Shown one piece after another: positions 38,583-47,708 of a stretch of 64,000 nucleotides of DNA (the first letter of the stretch is position 1; each line of letters begins with the position of its first letter). The notes below the pieces were generated by a model. It was not told the origin of the DNA. It saw only the letters and a program-made list of their open reading frames with translations, and did not search any database. The translations under genes and the position numbers were made by a program. The DNA is from Phenylobacterium sp. (GTDB taxonomy: Bacteria; Pseudomonadota; Alphaproteobacteria; Caulobacterales; Caulobacteraceae), in the NCBI RefSeq assembly GCF_013822795.1, contig NZ_PNLB01000007.1, positions 143,338 through 207,337 of the forward strand, given 5' to 3'.

Positions 38583-40514
38583 ATGCTGTCCGCCACCCGA
38601 CAATTCGCCAAATCCTGGGTCGCCGCCGTGCTGATCGGCCTGCTGGTCGTGAGCTTCGCGATCTTCGGCGTCAACGATGCCTTCCAGGGCAACTACACCA
38701 ACGATGTCGTCAAAGCGGGGTCGCGGCACGTCTCCGGGCCCGACTTCCGGCGCGAGTTCGACAATTTCCGCAAAGGCGCTGAAGAACAGACCAAGCGCCC
38801 GATCACCATCGAGGAAGCGGTCGAGGCCGGCCTCGACCGGCGGCTGATGGAAGAGATCGCCACCCGCGAGTCGTTCGGCGAGATGCTGCGCAAGATCGGG
38901 ATCCATCCGTCCGACCGGCTGATGGAATCGGAACTCCGCAAAATTCCGGCGTTCTTCGACCAGGTGTCCGGCGCCTTCGACAAGGCGCTCTACCAGCAGC
39001 GCCTCGGCGAGAACGGCCTGACGCCGGCGCGCTTCGAGACCATGCTGCGCGACCAGATCGCTGAATCCCACACCGCCGCGGCGATGGTGAACGGCCTGCG
39101 CGTGCCGCGGGCCTACGGCGCGCTGACCGCCATCTACGAGCTGGAGGCCCGCGACGTCGGGTACTTCATGATCGACCCGCGCAGCGTGGCGCAGCCGGCC
39201 CAGCCGACCGACGCCCAACTGCAGGCCTTCATGAAGGAAAACGCCGATCGCATGACCCTGCCGGAGTTCCGGGTCCTGACCGTGGTGGCCTTCACGCCGG
39301 CCCAGGTCGGCGAGGTGAAGGTCGATCCGGCCGAGGTCCAGAAGCGCTTCGATTTCCGCAAGGACACGCTGTCGCGCCCTGAGACCCGCACCCTGATCCA
39401 GATCCCCGCCAAGGACGCGGCCGCCGCCCAGGCGATCGTCGCGCGCCTGGCCAAGGGCGAAGACCCGGCCGCCATCGCCAAGTCCACCGGCGTCGAAGCC
39501 ATCAACTATGCCGACAAGCCGCAATCGGCGATCGCCGACAAGCGCGTCGGCGCCGCCGCCTTCGCGCTGAAGGACGGCCAGGTCTCGGCCATCCAGGGCG
39601 ACCTGGGCATGGCCGTGGTCAAGGTGGTCAAGGTCACTCCCGGCCAGGTCGTCACGATCGACCAGGTCCGTCCGCAAATCGAGGCCGAGGTCCGCAAGGA
39701 TATGGCCGCCGAAAAGGTCTACGCCCTCAGCCAGGCTTATGAGGACGCGCGCGCCGACGGCGCCAACCTCGTCGAGGCCGCCAAGAAGGCCGGCGTGCCA
39801 ACCTTCACCATCGGCCCGGTGACCCAGCAGGGCCAAGGCCAGCAAGGCCAGCCGGTCGCCGGCCTGACCCCGAAGATGCTTGAACTCGCCTACAGCCTGC
39901 CGGCCGGCGGCGAGAGCGAGGTCCAGGACGCCGGCGATGGCCAGTACTTCGCCGTGCGCGTCGAGCGGATCATTCCCAAGGCGCTGCCGCCGTTGGCCGA
40001 GGTCAAGCCGCAGCTCACCCGCTTCTGGATGATGCGCGAGCTGGTCAAGAAGATGCAGACCCGCGCCGACGAACTGGCCGCCCGCGTCCGCAAGGGCGAG
40101 AGCCTGGATGCGGTGGCCGCCTCGGCCGGGGCCAAGGTGGTGAATGTGACCAACCTCGACCGTCAGAACGCGGCGCAGAACACCGCCCTGTCGCGCGATG
40201 CGCTGGGCAAGGCGTTCGCCGGCAAGCAGGGCGACGTCTTCACCGCGGAAGGCACGCAGTTCGGCCTGATCGTCGGCAAGCTGACCGCGGTTCGCGCGCC
40301 GAGCGGCCCGACCCTGGCCCGCATCACCGAGGAGGTGCGTCCGCAACTGACCATGGCGCTGTTCCGCGACCTGGGCGCCGAAGCCCGCAAGGCGGCCCGC
40401 ACCGAGGTGAAGGCCAAGGTCTATCCGGACAAGGCGCGCGCGGCCCTGGGCCTGGCGCCGATCGAAAAAGGAAAGGCCGCCGAGCCGGCGGCCAAGACGG
40501 AGAAGGCGAAGTGA
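38583..40514 (+). CDS. PpiD-like periplasmic folding factor (SurA-N / parvulin-type)
   Basis: 643 residues. An N-terminal membrane anchor (WVAAVLIGLLVVSFAIFGV) is followed by a SurA_N-like region (FRREFDNF..., EEAVEAGLDRRLMEEIA) and a rotamase-type PpiC domain near 250-360 (IQIPAKDAAAAQAIVARLAKGEDPAAIA). The architecture matches PpiD, the inner-membrane chaperone that assists proteins leaving SecYEG. The parvulin domain is diverged, so isomerase activity is uncertain. The stop overlaps the trpE start (GTGA), giving a translationally coupled pair. Confidence 0.87.
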   Translation: MLSATRQFAKSWVAAVLIGLLVVSFAIFGVNDAFQGNYTNDVVKAGSRHVSGPDFRREFDNFRKGAEEQTKRPITIEEAVEAGLDRRLMEEIATRESFGEMLRKIGIHPSDRLMESELRKIPAFFDQVSGAFDKALYQQRLGENGLTPARFETMLRDQIAESHTAAAMVNGLRVPRAYGALTAIYELEARDVGYFMIDPRSVAQPAQPTDAQLQAFMKENADRMTLPEFRVLTVVAFTPAQVGEVKVDPAEVQKRFDFRKDTLSRPETRTLIQIPAKDAAAAQAIVARLAKGEDPAAIAKSTGVEAINYADKPQSAIADKRVGAAAFALKDGQVSAIQGDLGMAVVKVVKVTPGQVVTIDQVRPQIEAEVRKDMAAEKVYALSQAYEDARADGANLVEAAKKAGVPTFTIGPVTQQGQGQQGQPVAGLTPKMLELAYSLPAGGESEVQDAGDGQYFAVRVERIIPKALPPLAEVKPQLTRFWMMRELVKKMQTRADELAARVRKGESLDAVAASAGAKVVNVTNLDRQNAAQNTALSRDALGKAFAGKQGDVFTAEGTQFGLIVGKLTAVRAPSGPTLARITEEVRPQLTMALFRDLGAEARKAARTEVKAKVYPDKARAALGLAPIEKGKAAEPAAKTEKAK

Positions 40515-42043
40515 CGATCGATCCTGCGTTTGCGGACTTTGAGGCGAAATACTCTCAAGGCGCGCCGCAGGTCGTTTGGACGAGGCTGATCGATGATCTG
40601 GAGACGCCGGTTTCGGCCTATCTGAAGATCGCGCACAGCCGGCCCTACGCCTTCCTGTTCGAATCCGTCGAGGGCGGCGCGCACCGCGGCCGCTACTCGG
40701 TCATCGCCATGAAGCCCGACCTCGTCTGGAGGTGCCGCGGCGACCAGGCCGAGATCGCGGTGGGCCCGGACATCGCCGCCGGACGCTTCCAGGCCCAGGC
40801 GGGCGGCGCGCTGAACTCGCTGCGCGATCTGGTGGCCCGCTCGCGGCTGGACCTGCCCGAGGGGCTGCCGCCGATGTCGGCCGGCGTGTTCGGGGCGATC
40901 GGCTACGACATGATCCGGCTGGTCGAGCGGCTGCCGAATATCAATCCTGATCCGCTGGACCTCCCCGACGGCCTGATGATCCGCCCCTCGATGGTGGCGA
41001 TCTTCGACGCCATCGCCCAGGAGATCATCCTGGTCACGACGGTCCGGCCCTCGGAAATCACCGCCAAGGCCGCCTACGAAGACGCCAAGGCCCGGCTGGC
41101 CGAAGTCGCCGCCGACCTGCGCAATCCGGCCCCGGCGCTGACCGGCGCGGCCCAGCCCGAGCCCGACCGCTTCACGACGCCGGTGAGCCGCGAGGACTAT
41201 CACCGCATCGTCGCCCGAGCGAAGGACTACATCCTGGCCGGCGACATCTTCCAGGTGGTGCCGAGCCACCGGTTCCGCGCGCCCTTCGCGCACGATCCGT
41301 TCGCGCTCTACCGCTCGCTGCGGCGCATGAACCCCTCGCCGTTCCTGTTCTATCTGAACTTCGGCGACTTCCAGCTGGCCGGCTCCAGCCCGGAAATCCT
41401 GGTGCGGCTGCGCGACGGCAAGATCACCATCCGGCCGATCGCCGGCACCCGGCCGCGCGGCGCCACGCCCGAGGAGGACCGCGCGCTCGAGGCCGAGCTG
41501 ATCGCCGACCCGAAGGAACGCGCCGAGCACCTGATGCTGCTCGACCTTGGCCGCAACGACGTCGGTCGGGTGGCGATGCTGAAGAACCAGGGCTCCAACG
41601 AGCCGCAGCCGGTCTCACGCGGGCCGCGGGTGCGGGTGACCGACTCGTACTTCGTCGAGCGCTACAGCCACGTGATGCACCTGGTCTCCAACGTCGAGGG
41701 CGACGCGCCCGAGGGGCTCGATCCCATCGACGTGCTGATGGCCGCCCTGCCCGCCGGCACCCTGTCGGGCGCGCCGAAGGTGCGGGCGATGGAGATCATC
41801 GACGAGCTGGAGCTGGAAAAGCGCGGCATCGCATATGCCGGCGCGGTCGGCTACTTCGGCGCCGACGGTTCGGTGGACACCTGCATCGTCCTGCGCACGG
41901 CCTGCTTCAAGGACGGCCAGATGTACGTGCAGGCCGGCGGCGGCGTGGTCGCCGACAGCGACCCGGACGCGGAGTACGATGAGACCCTGCACAAGGCCCG
42001 GGCCCTGCGCCGCGCGGCCGAGGAGTCCTGGCGTTTCGTCTAG
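40511..42043 (+). CDS. trpE: anthranilate synthase component I
   Basis: 510 residues. Converts chorismate plus ammonia or glutamine to anthranilate. The N-terminal FESVEGGAHRGRYS region corresponds to the Trp feedback site, and the chorismate-binding domain contains GDIFQVVPSHRF, PSPFLFYLNFG, GSSPEILVR, IAGTRPRG and SGAPKVRAMEIIDELE. GTG start embedded in the ppiD stop. No leader peptide or attenuator fits upstream, because ppiD runs into it. trpG follows after an intervening antisense gene. Confidence 0.97.
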   Translation: MTIDPAFADFEAKYSQGAPQVVWTRLIDDLETPVSAYLKIAHSRPYAFLFESVEGGAHRGRYSVIAMKPDLVWRCRGDQAEIAVGPDIAAGRFQAQAGGALNSLRDLVARSRLDLPEGLPPMSAGVFGAIGYDMIRLVERLPNINPDPLDLPDGLMIRPSMVAIFDAIAQEIILVTTVRPSEITAKAAYEDAKARLAEVAADLRNPAPALTGAAQPEPDRFTTPVSREDYHRIVARAKDYILAGDIFQVVPSHRFRAPFAHDPFALYRSLRRMNPSPFLFYLNFGDFQLAGSSPEILVRLRDGKITIRPIAGTRPRGATPEEDRALEAELIADPKERAEHLMLLDLGRNDVGRVAMLKNQGSNEPQPVSRGPRVRVTDSYFVERYSHVMHLVSNVEGDAPEGLDPIDVLMAALPAGTLSGAPKVRAMEIIDELELEKRGIAYAGAVGYFGADGSVDTCIVLRTACFKDGQMYVQAGGGVVADSDPDAEYDETLHKARALRRAAEESWRFV

Positions 42044-42246
42044 GGTTCGCGTTCGACCACGTGGGTGGTCGTTACGGGCGGGGCGGTGATCATGGCCGCG
42101 GCGAGCGCCAGCGCCGCCACGGCCGCGAACGCCGCCGCGCCCAGGGCCGGCCAGGCCCGCTCGCGCTGGACCGGGGCCCGCAGCAAGCTGCGCGCATAGG
42201 CCATCTGGTCCGGGTCGAGGGCGGAATCGGCAGGCGTCATGGACAT
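42040..42246 (-). CDS. small single-span membrane protein of unknown function
   Basis: 68 residues: a hydrophilic N-terminus (ALDPDQMAYARSLLRAPVQRER), one membrane helix of about 24 Ala-rich residues (about 32-55), and a short tail ending VVEREP. The gene runs opposite to trpE and trpG, overlaps the trpE end by 4 bases and diverges from trpG 71 bases away. The ATG start, the complete topology and the tight packing support a real gene, but no family is recognised. Two ATGs (codons 1 and 3) are possible starts. Confidence 0.6.
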   Translation of the reverse strand: MSMTPADSALDPDQMAYARSLLRAPVQRERAWPALGAAAFAAVAALALAAAMITAPPVTTTHVVEREP

Positions 42247-42317
42247 AGCATCCCGCCAACAAGCGGCCCAGGCAATCGGGGCTTGGCGTTGGGGCGGGCC
42301 GAGCCTAGAGAACCCTT

Positions 42318-42908
42318 ATGATCTTGGTGATCGATAACTACGACAGCTTCACCTACAACCTCGTTCACTATCTGAACGAGCTGGGGGCTGAGACGCTCGT
42401 CTATCGCAACGACGCGCTCAGCGTCGAAGAGGCGCTGGGCTTGAAGCCGCAAGGCGTCCTGCTCTCGCCCGGTCCCTGCACCCCCAACGAGGCGGGCATC
42501 TGCCTGGATCTGCTGGCCGCCGCGCCGGACGACCTGCCGATCCTCGGCGTCTGTCTCGGCCACCAGGCGATCGGCCAAGCCTATGGCGGCCAGGTGGTGC
42601 GCGCCAAGGCGATCATGCACGGCAAGACCAGCCCGATCGAACACACGGGCAAAGGCATCTTCGCCGGCCTGCCCAATCCGGTGACCGCGACGCGCTATCA
42701 CAGCCTGTCGGTCGAGCCGTCGACCATGCCGGCCGTCCTGGAGGTGACCGCCTGGACCGCCGACGGCGAGGTCATGGGCTTCCAGCACAAGAGCAAGCCC
42801 GTGCATGGGGTGCAGTTCCACCCTGAGTCCATCGCCACCGCAGGCGGCCACGCCATGCTGACCAACTTCCTCAAGCTCGCGGGCGTTGAGCCCCTGGTCG
42901 ACGCCTAA
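42318..42908 (+). CDS. trpG: anthranilate synthase component II (glutamine amidotransferase)
   Basis: 196 residues, class I amidotransferase. Supplies ammonia to TrpE. Begins [19 protein letters not shown]; nucleophile C79 in [11 protein letters not shown]; catalytic His/Glu in [10 protein letters not shown]. It is not fused to TrpD. Same-direction trpD starts 3 bases after the stop. A separate promoter in the 71-base gap shared with the antisense small gene is likely, as trpE cannot easily be co-translated across it. Confidence 0.96.
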   Translation: MILVIDNYDSFTYNLVHYLNELGAETLVYRNDALSVEEALGLKPQGVLLSPGPCTPNEAGICLDLLAAAPDDLPILGVCLGHQAIGQAYGGQVVRAKAIMHGKTSPIEHTGKGIFAGLPNPVTATRYHSLSVEPSTMPAVLEVTAWTADGEVMGFQHKSKPVHGVQFHPESIATAGGHAMLTNFLKLAGVEPLVDA

Positions 42909-42911
42909 GAC

Positions 42912-43925
42912 ATGTCCGACGCCTTCAAGCCGCTTCTGGGCCGCCTCGCGGATGGCGGGACCCTGACCGAAGACGACGCCGGCGAGTTCTTCGCCGCCTG
43001 CCTGCGTGGCGAGCCGACCCCGGCCCAGGTCGCCGCGGCCGTCACCGCCATGCGCATGCGCGGCGAGACGACCGGCGAGATCACCGCCTGCGCCCGCGCC
43101 ATGCGCAAGGCCGCCGTCACCCTGGACCATCCGTTCCAGGTGATGGACGTCTGCGGCACCGGCGGCGACGGCCTGCACACGCTGAACGTCTCCACCGCGG
43201 TGGCGTTCGTCTGCGCCGGCGGCGGCCTGAAGATCGCCAAGCATGGCAACCGCGCGGTCTCCTCGCGTTCGGGCGCCGCCGACGTGCTGACCGAACTGGG
43301 CGTCAACCTGGCCGCCACCGCCGAGCAGCAGCTGCGCGCGCTCGACGAGGCCAATGTCGCGTTCTTCTTCGCCCCGGCCCACCACAGCGCGATGCGCCAC
43401 GTGGCCCCCATCCGCACCGACCTTGGCTTCCGCACCATCTTCAACCTGTTGGGCCCGCTGACCAATCCGGCCCACGCCCAGCGCCAGGTGATGGGAGTGT
43501 TCGCCGACCGCTGGGTCGAGCCGCTGGCCCGCGTGCTGGGCGCCCTCGGCGCCGAACGCGCCTGGGTCGTGCATGGCGGCGGCCTCGACGAGATGACCAC
43601 CACGGGGGAGACCAGCGTCGCCGAGTACCGTGACGGCCAGGTCCGCCTCTTTACGATCACGCCCGAGGCCGTCGGACTGCCGCGCTCGTCGCTCGCCGAC
43701 CTGACCGGCGGCGCGCCGGCCCAGAACGCCGTCGCCCTGCGCGAGCTGCTGGACGGGGCCCAAGGGGCCTACCGCAACATCGTGCTGCTGAACGCCGCCG
43801 CCGCCTTCCTGGTCGGCGAAAAGGTCGAGACCCTACGCGAAGGGGTGGAACTGGCCGGACAGATCATCGACGACGGCCACGCCAAGGTCGCCCTGGACAA
43901 GCTGGTTGAGGTGACCGCGGCATGA
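42912..43925 (+). CDS. trpD: anthranilate phosphoribosyltransferase
   Basis: 337 residues. Attaches phosphoribose from PRPP to anthranilate. Motifs DVCGTGGDG (PRPP loop) and [21 protein letters not shown], then a helix with [19 protein letters not shown]. Lies between trpG (3-base gap) and trpC (4-base overlap), so the three are one transcription and translation unit. Confidence 0.97.
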   Translation: MSDAFKPLLGRLADGGTLTEDDAGEFFAACLRGEPTPAQVAAAVTAMRMRGETTGEITACARAMRKAAVTLDHPFQVMDVCGTGGDGLHTLNVSTAVAFVCAGGGLKIAKHGNRAVSSRSGAADVLTELGVNLAATAEQQLRALDEANVAFFFAPAHHSAMRHVAPIRTDLGFRTIFNLLGPLTNPAHAQRQVMGVFADRWVEPLARVLGALGAERAWVVHGGGLDEMTTTGETSVAEYRDGQVRLFTITPEAVGLPRSSLADLTGGAPAQNAVALRELLDGAQGAYRNIVLLNAAAAFLVGEKVETLREGVELAGQIIDDGHAKVALDKLVEVTAA

Positions 43926-44710
43926 GCGACATCCTCGACAAGATCGCGGCCTACAAGCGCGAGGAAGTCGCCGAGCGGAAAGCCCAGCGCACCCTGGCTG
44001 ACCTCGAAACCGCCGCCCAAGCCGCCTCCGCGCCGCGCGGCTTTCGAGCCGCGCTCGAGCGCGCCCATGCCCCGGGCAAGCTGGCCCTGATCGCCGAGAT
44101 CAAGAAGGCCTCGCCGTCCAAGGGCCTGATCCGCGAGGACTTCGATCCGCCCCTCCTGGCCAAGGCTTACGAAGCCGGCGGCGCAGCCTGCCTGTCGGTC
44201 CTCACCGACGGTCCCAGCTTCCAGGGCGCCGATGCGTTCCTGACCGCCGCCCGCGACGCCGTCGCCCTCCCCGCCCTGCGCAAGGAGTTCCTGGTCGATC
44301 CCTGGCAGGTCGTCGAGGCCCGCGCCTTGGGCGCCGACGCCATCCTGGTGATCATGGCCATGGTCGACGATGCGCTGGCCGCCGACCTCATGTCGGAAGC
44401 CGCCCGCCTCGGCATGGACGCGCTGGTCGAGGTTCACGACGAGGACGAGATGGTGCGCGCCGGCAAGCTCGGCGCCACGCTGGTCGGCGTCAACAACCGC
44501 AACCTGCGCACTTTCGAGACCGACCTGGCGATCACCGAACGTCTGGCGGACGCCACGCCGGACAACGCCCTGCTGGTCACCGAGAGCGGTATCTTCACGC
44601 CGCTGGACGTCAGCCGGCTGGAACGCTGCGGCGCCCGCGCCATGCTGGTCGGCGAGAGCCTGATGCGCCAGGCGGACGTCACCGCTGCGACCCGCGCCCT
44701 GCTGGACTGA
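43922..44710 (+). CDS. trpC: indole-3-glycerol-phosphate synthase
   Basis: 262 residues, monofunctional TrpC barrel with no TrpF fusion. Motifs: [14 protein letters not shown] with the catalytic Lys, [39 protein letters not shown] and VTESGI. Ring closure to indole-3-glycerol phosphate. Last gene of trpG-trpD-trpC; trpF, trpB and trpA are not in this window. Confidence 0.97.
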   Translation: MSDILDKIAAYKREEVAERKAQRTLADLETAAQAASAPRGFRAALERAHAPGKLALIAEIKKASPSKGLIREDFDPPLLAKAYEAGGAACLSVLTDGPSFQGADAFLTAARDAVALPALRKEFLVDPWQVVEARALGADAILVIMAMVDDALAADLMSEAARLGMDALVEVHDEDEMVRAGKLGATLVGVNNRNLRTFETDLAITERLADATPDNALLVTESGIFTPLDVSRLERCGARAMLVGESLMRQADVTAATRALLD

Positions 44711-44785
44711 GTCGGCCTCAGTCCCCTCAAGCGACCCAAAAAGCCTGGCTTTTCAAAGGCTCCGCGGTAACTTGACATTAACCCA

Positions 44786-44800
44786 GAACACCTAGAGAAC
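44786..44800 (+). promoter_or_regulatory. LexA operator (SOS box) before lexA
   Basis: GAAC-N7-GAAC, the reverse complement of the alphaproteobacterial consensus GTTC-N7-GTTC. It lies 42 bases upstream of the lexA start codon, just downstream of a TTGACA-like -35 element at 44772-44777, so LexA binding would block its own promoter. A further GTTC half-site occurs at 44821. Confidence 0.85.
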
Positions 44801-44841
44801 ATTCGTGACGTTAGCGCTTTGTTCTCAAGGGCACGACAGCC

Positions 44842-45537
44842 ATGCTCACCCGTAAGCAGCACGAACTTCTCATGTTCATCCATGAGCGGATCAAGGAAAC
44901 CGGGGTCTCGCCGTCGTTCGACGAGATGAAGGAAGCGCTCGACCTGGCCTCGAAGTCGGGCATTCACCGGCTGATCACCGCGCTCGAGGAACGCGGCTTC
45001 CTGCGCCGCCTGCCCCACCGGGCGCGGGCGCTGGAGGTGGTGAAGCTGCCGCAGCAGGCGACCACGACCGCGCCGCCCAAGGGCCGCGCGCCATTCAGGC
45101 CGCAACTGGTCGAGGGCGCCGGCGACACGCCGGTGATGCCGATCGCCAACGACACGCGCGAATTGCCGATCCTCGGTCGCATCGCCGCCGGCACGCCGAT
45201 CGAGGCGATCCAGCAGGAGCGTGACCGGATCCCGGTGCCGGAGACCATCCTCGGGGCTGGCGAACACTTCGTGCTCGAGATCGCCGGCGACTCGATGATC
45301 AACGCCGGCATCCTCGACGGCGACTACGTGGTGATCCGCAAGACCGACACCGCCAACTCCGGCGACATCGTCGTGGCCTTGGTGATGGGCGAGGAAGCCA
45401 CCCTGAAGCGCCTGCGCAAGAAGGGCGCGTCGATCGCCCTGGAAGCCTCGAACCCGGCCTACGAAACCCGCATCTTTGGCCCCGATCAGGTGCAGGTGCA
45501 GGGCCGTCTCGTCGGGCTGATCCGCCGCTACCACTGA
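44842..45537 (+). CDS. lexA: SOS repressor LexA
   Basis: 231 residues. Winged HTH N-terminus ([33 protein letters not shown]), a Pro-rich linker, then the S24 self-cleavage domain: cleavage bond A116-G117 in GRIAAGTPI, catalytic S151 (AGDSMIN) and K189 (ATLKRLR). RecA-stimulated autoproteolysis releases SOS genes. Autoregulated through the operator upstream. Convergent with comEC, 7 bases apart. Confidence 0.97.
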   Translation: MLTRKQHELLMFIHERIKETGVSPSFDEMKEALDLASKSGIHRLITALEERGFLRRLPHRARALEVVKLPQQATTTAPPKGRAPFRPQLVEGAGDTPVMPIANDTRELPILGRIAAGTPIEAIQQERDRIPVPETILGAGEHFVLEIAGDSMINAGILDGDYVVIRKTDTANSGDIVVALVMGEEATLKRLRKKGASIALEASNPAYETRIFGPDQVQVQGRLVGLIRRYH

Positions 45538-45544
45538 GGCCGGC

Positions 45545-47695
45545 TCAGCGGCTCCAAGGCCGCTGGCCGCGCAGGTCCTGCGCCCAGACGATCCGCCAGC
45601 CATCTACGGTGCGATAGAGCTCGGCCGAGCCTCCACGCTGGAAGTCGGCCTCGGTTAAGGTGATCGCCTTCGGACAGGGCGCCGCCTGACCACGGATCAC
45701 GACGATCTCGGCCCACTGGCAGTACAGCGGCTGCTTCTTCTCGATCGTCGAGACCCGCCGCGTGAAGATCGCCGCGACACGGGGGTCGCTGCTCGCCTGC
45801 AATGGAGCGCAGGACCAGCGATCGCAATCGTAGCCGCCGTCGCGCGCGCCCGCGTCGGCCACCGTCAAGCCGCGCCGCCGCGCCCAGAGCTCGGCCGCGA
45901 ACAGCTTGGCGTCCGGGCGCATCAGCACCGCCTCGTCTCCACGCCGAACGGCCACGGCTGATCCATCGGCCGATATCCAGACATCTGGAGCCGCCGGCCG
46001 CGGACATAGCCATACGGCCAGCGCCAGCGGTAGGCCGAGCCACCGCAACGGCCCCTTCCAGAGACAGAGCCAGAGCACTCCGATAAATGCCGCCGGCAGC
46101 GTCCACGCCGGCGCGCTGGCGAAGATGCGCTGGCTTCCCGGCATCCCCGCCACCCATGCAGCGATCATGTTCATGGTGTCGATGGCCAGGCCCGCCGCCG
46201 CCAGCGGGAGCCCGCCGAGCCCCAGCGGCGCCAACACCGCCCCGATCGCCAGGGCAGGCATCATCAGGAACGAGGTGATCGGCGCGGTCAGCAAGTTGGC
46301 GACGAGGCCGAAGGTCGAGACCCGGTTAAAGTGCTGCATCGCGAACGGCCCCGTGGCCAAGCCTGCCACGAAGCTCGCCCCGATGCTGGCGGCCGTCCAG
46401 ACGCCGAGCGCCTGCGCCAGCCGGATCGGCCAGGGGGTGTTGATCTCCGCCGGCGGGCGCGGCCAGGCCTCGGCGAGGGCGACGAGCGCAGCCGTCGCCG
46501 CAAACGACATCTGGAAGCCAGGCGCCGCCACCGCTTCCGGCTGCAGCGCCATGATCACCAGCGCCGCGATCGCCAGGGTGTGCAGGCTGATCGCCCGTCG
46601 ATCGACCAGGATCGCCAGGAAAGCCGCCCCGGCGGTGATCGCCGCCCGTTCCGCCGGCGCTGGCGCGCCGGAGATCACCAGATACAGCGTGACCGCGAAC
46701 AGGCCGGCTGCGGCCGCCACCTTCTTCGAGGAGACGCGCAAAGCCGCCCAGGGCCAAGCGGCGATCCCCAGGCGCACCGCCGCGAAGGTGAAGCCGCCGA
46801 CGATCGCCATGTGCAGGCCAGAGATCGAGATGATGTGCGCCAGGCCCGACGCCCGCAGGTCCTCGACCTGCTCCCTTGGCACGAAGGCTTCATGGCCGCT
46901 GATCATCGCCGCAGCGAGGCCCCCGCTCTCGACGCCCATCTCCTCGACGATCTGCTTGGCCAGCGCCCAACGCACAGCGTTGACCTTCATTTCCAGGCTC
47001 AACCGCCATGGCGGCGGCTCGGCGCGGATCGGCTCTGCCGAGGTCAGCGCGAACCCGACTCCGCCGACGCCGTCGAAGAACGCGTCGCGGGCGAAATCAT
47101 AGGATCCAGGGCTGGCCGGCGGCGGCGGCGCATTGACCATCCCCTTCAGCGAGATCGCAGCGCCGGGCGCGGGCAAGACGTCGTCCTCGCGCAGGGTGAT
47201 GCGGATTCGAATAGGCGTGGCGTTCGGCGCCAGGCCGCTGATCCGGATCGGGGCGATAAGCAGCCGCGGTCCGCCCTGCCCCGGGCTCGCCACGTCCACG
47301 ACGAATCCCTCGATCAGACGCACGCCGCCACCGGCCGGCGCTATCGGCGCGCGCACCGCCTGGGTGCGAAGCTTAGCCGCGGCGAATCCGCCCAGCGCGA
47401 ACGCCGCCAGGACCAGAAGCACGACCGCCGCCCGACCGAGGCTCATTCGCGACACCGCCGCCAGCATGAGGGCGGCTGCCGCCAGGAACGCATAGGCCAC
47501 CAGGGCTAACGGCTCGCCCGGCAAGGCGAGATAGATCGCGGCGCCGGCCCCGAAGGCGAGCGGTGTCCACAGACTGACCGGTTGCACGGAGGCTTGATCG
47601 ACAAACCATGCTGCGATGCGGCGAAGGCTAGGACGTGGCGGAAAGGGCGTGTTAAGAGGCGCCGCGCGCACGTCAGGCGCGCCTGCTGCAGACAT
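45545..47695 (-). CDS. comEC: ComEC/Rec2-family DNA-uptake channel protein
   Basis: 716 residues from ATG at 47695. Multi-span membrane protein: an N-terminal pair of helices with a DUF4131-type soluble domain (about 90-200), then a Competence domain with HIISISGLHMAIVGG, SGAPAPAERAAI and QMSFAATAALV. The C-terminal metallo-beta-lactamase domain of Gram-positive ComEC is absent and replaced by a short soluble tail, as usual in alphaproteobacteria. Presumed to pass single-stranded DNA across the inner membrane. The start codon is only 13 bases from that of divergent gltX. Confidence 0.87.
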   Translation of the reverse strand: MSAAGAPDVRAAPLNTPFPPRPSLRRIAAWFVDQASVQPVSLWTPLAFGAGAAIYLALPGEPLALVAYAFLAAAALMLAAVSRMSLGRAAVVLLVLAAFALGGFAAAKLRTQAVRAPIAPAGGGVRLIEGFVVDVASPGQGGPRLLIAPIRISGLAPNATPIRIRITLREDDVLPAPGAAISLKGMVNAPPPPASPGSYDFARDAFFDGVGGVGFALTSAEPIRAEPPPWRLSLEMKVNAVRWALAKQIVEEMGVESGGLAAAMISGHEAFVPREQVEDLRASGLAHIISISGLHMAIVGGFTFAAVRLGIAAWPWAALRVSSKKVAAAAGLFAVTLYLVISGAPAPAERAAITAGAAFLAILVDRRAISLHTLAIAALVIMALQPEAVAAPGFQMSFAATAALVALAEAWPRPPAEINTPWPIRLAQALGVWTAASIGASFVAGLATGPFAMQHFNRVSTFGLVANLLTAPITSFLMMPALAIGAVLAPLGLGGLPLAAAGLAIDTMNMIAAWVAGMPGSQRIFASAPAWTLPAAFIGVLWLCLWKGPLRWLGLPLALAVWLCPRPAAPDVWISADGSAVAVRRGDEAVLMRPDAKLFAAELWARRRGLTVADAGARDGGYDCDRWSCAPLQASSDPRVAAIFTRRVSTIEKKQPLYCQWAEIVVIRGQAAPCPKAITLTEADFQRGGSAELYRTVDGWRIVWAQDLRGQRPWSR

Positions 47696-47708
47696 AGTTC
47701 CAATCTCG

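Noticed and set aside
38481..40346. A 621-codon minus-strand frame opposite ppiD
   Set aside because: Same codon-bias artefact; no motif, and ppiD is well supported on the other strand.
42247..42317. A second aromatic attenuator before trpG
   Set aside because: No Trp-rich short ORF and no hairpin with a T tract in the 71 bases.
44711..44771. Terminator after trpC
   Set aside because: Only short imperfect pairing (AGCCT/AGGCT) and no T tract were found.
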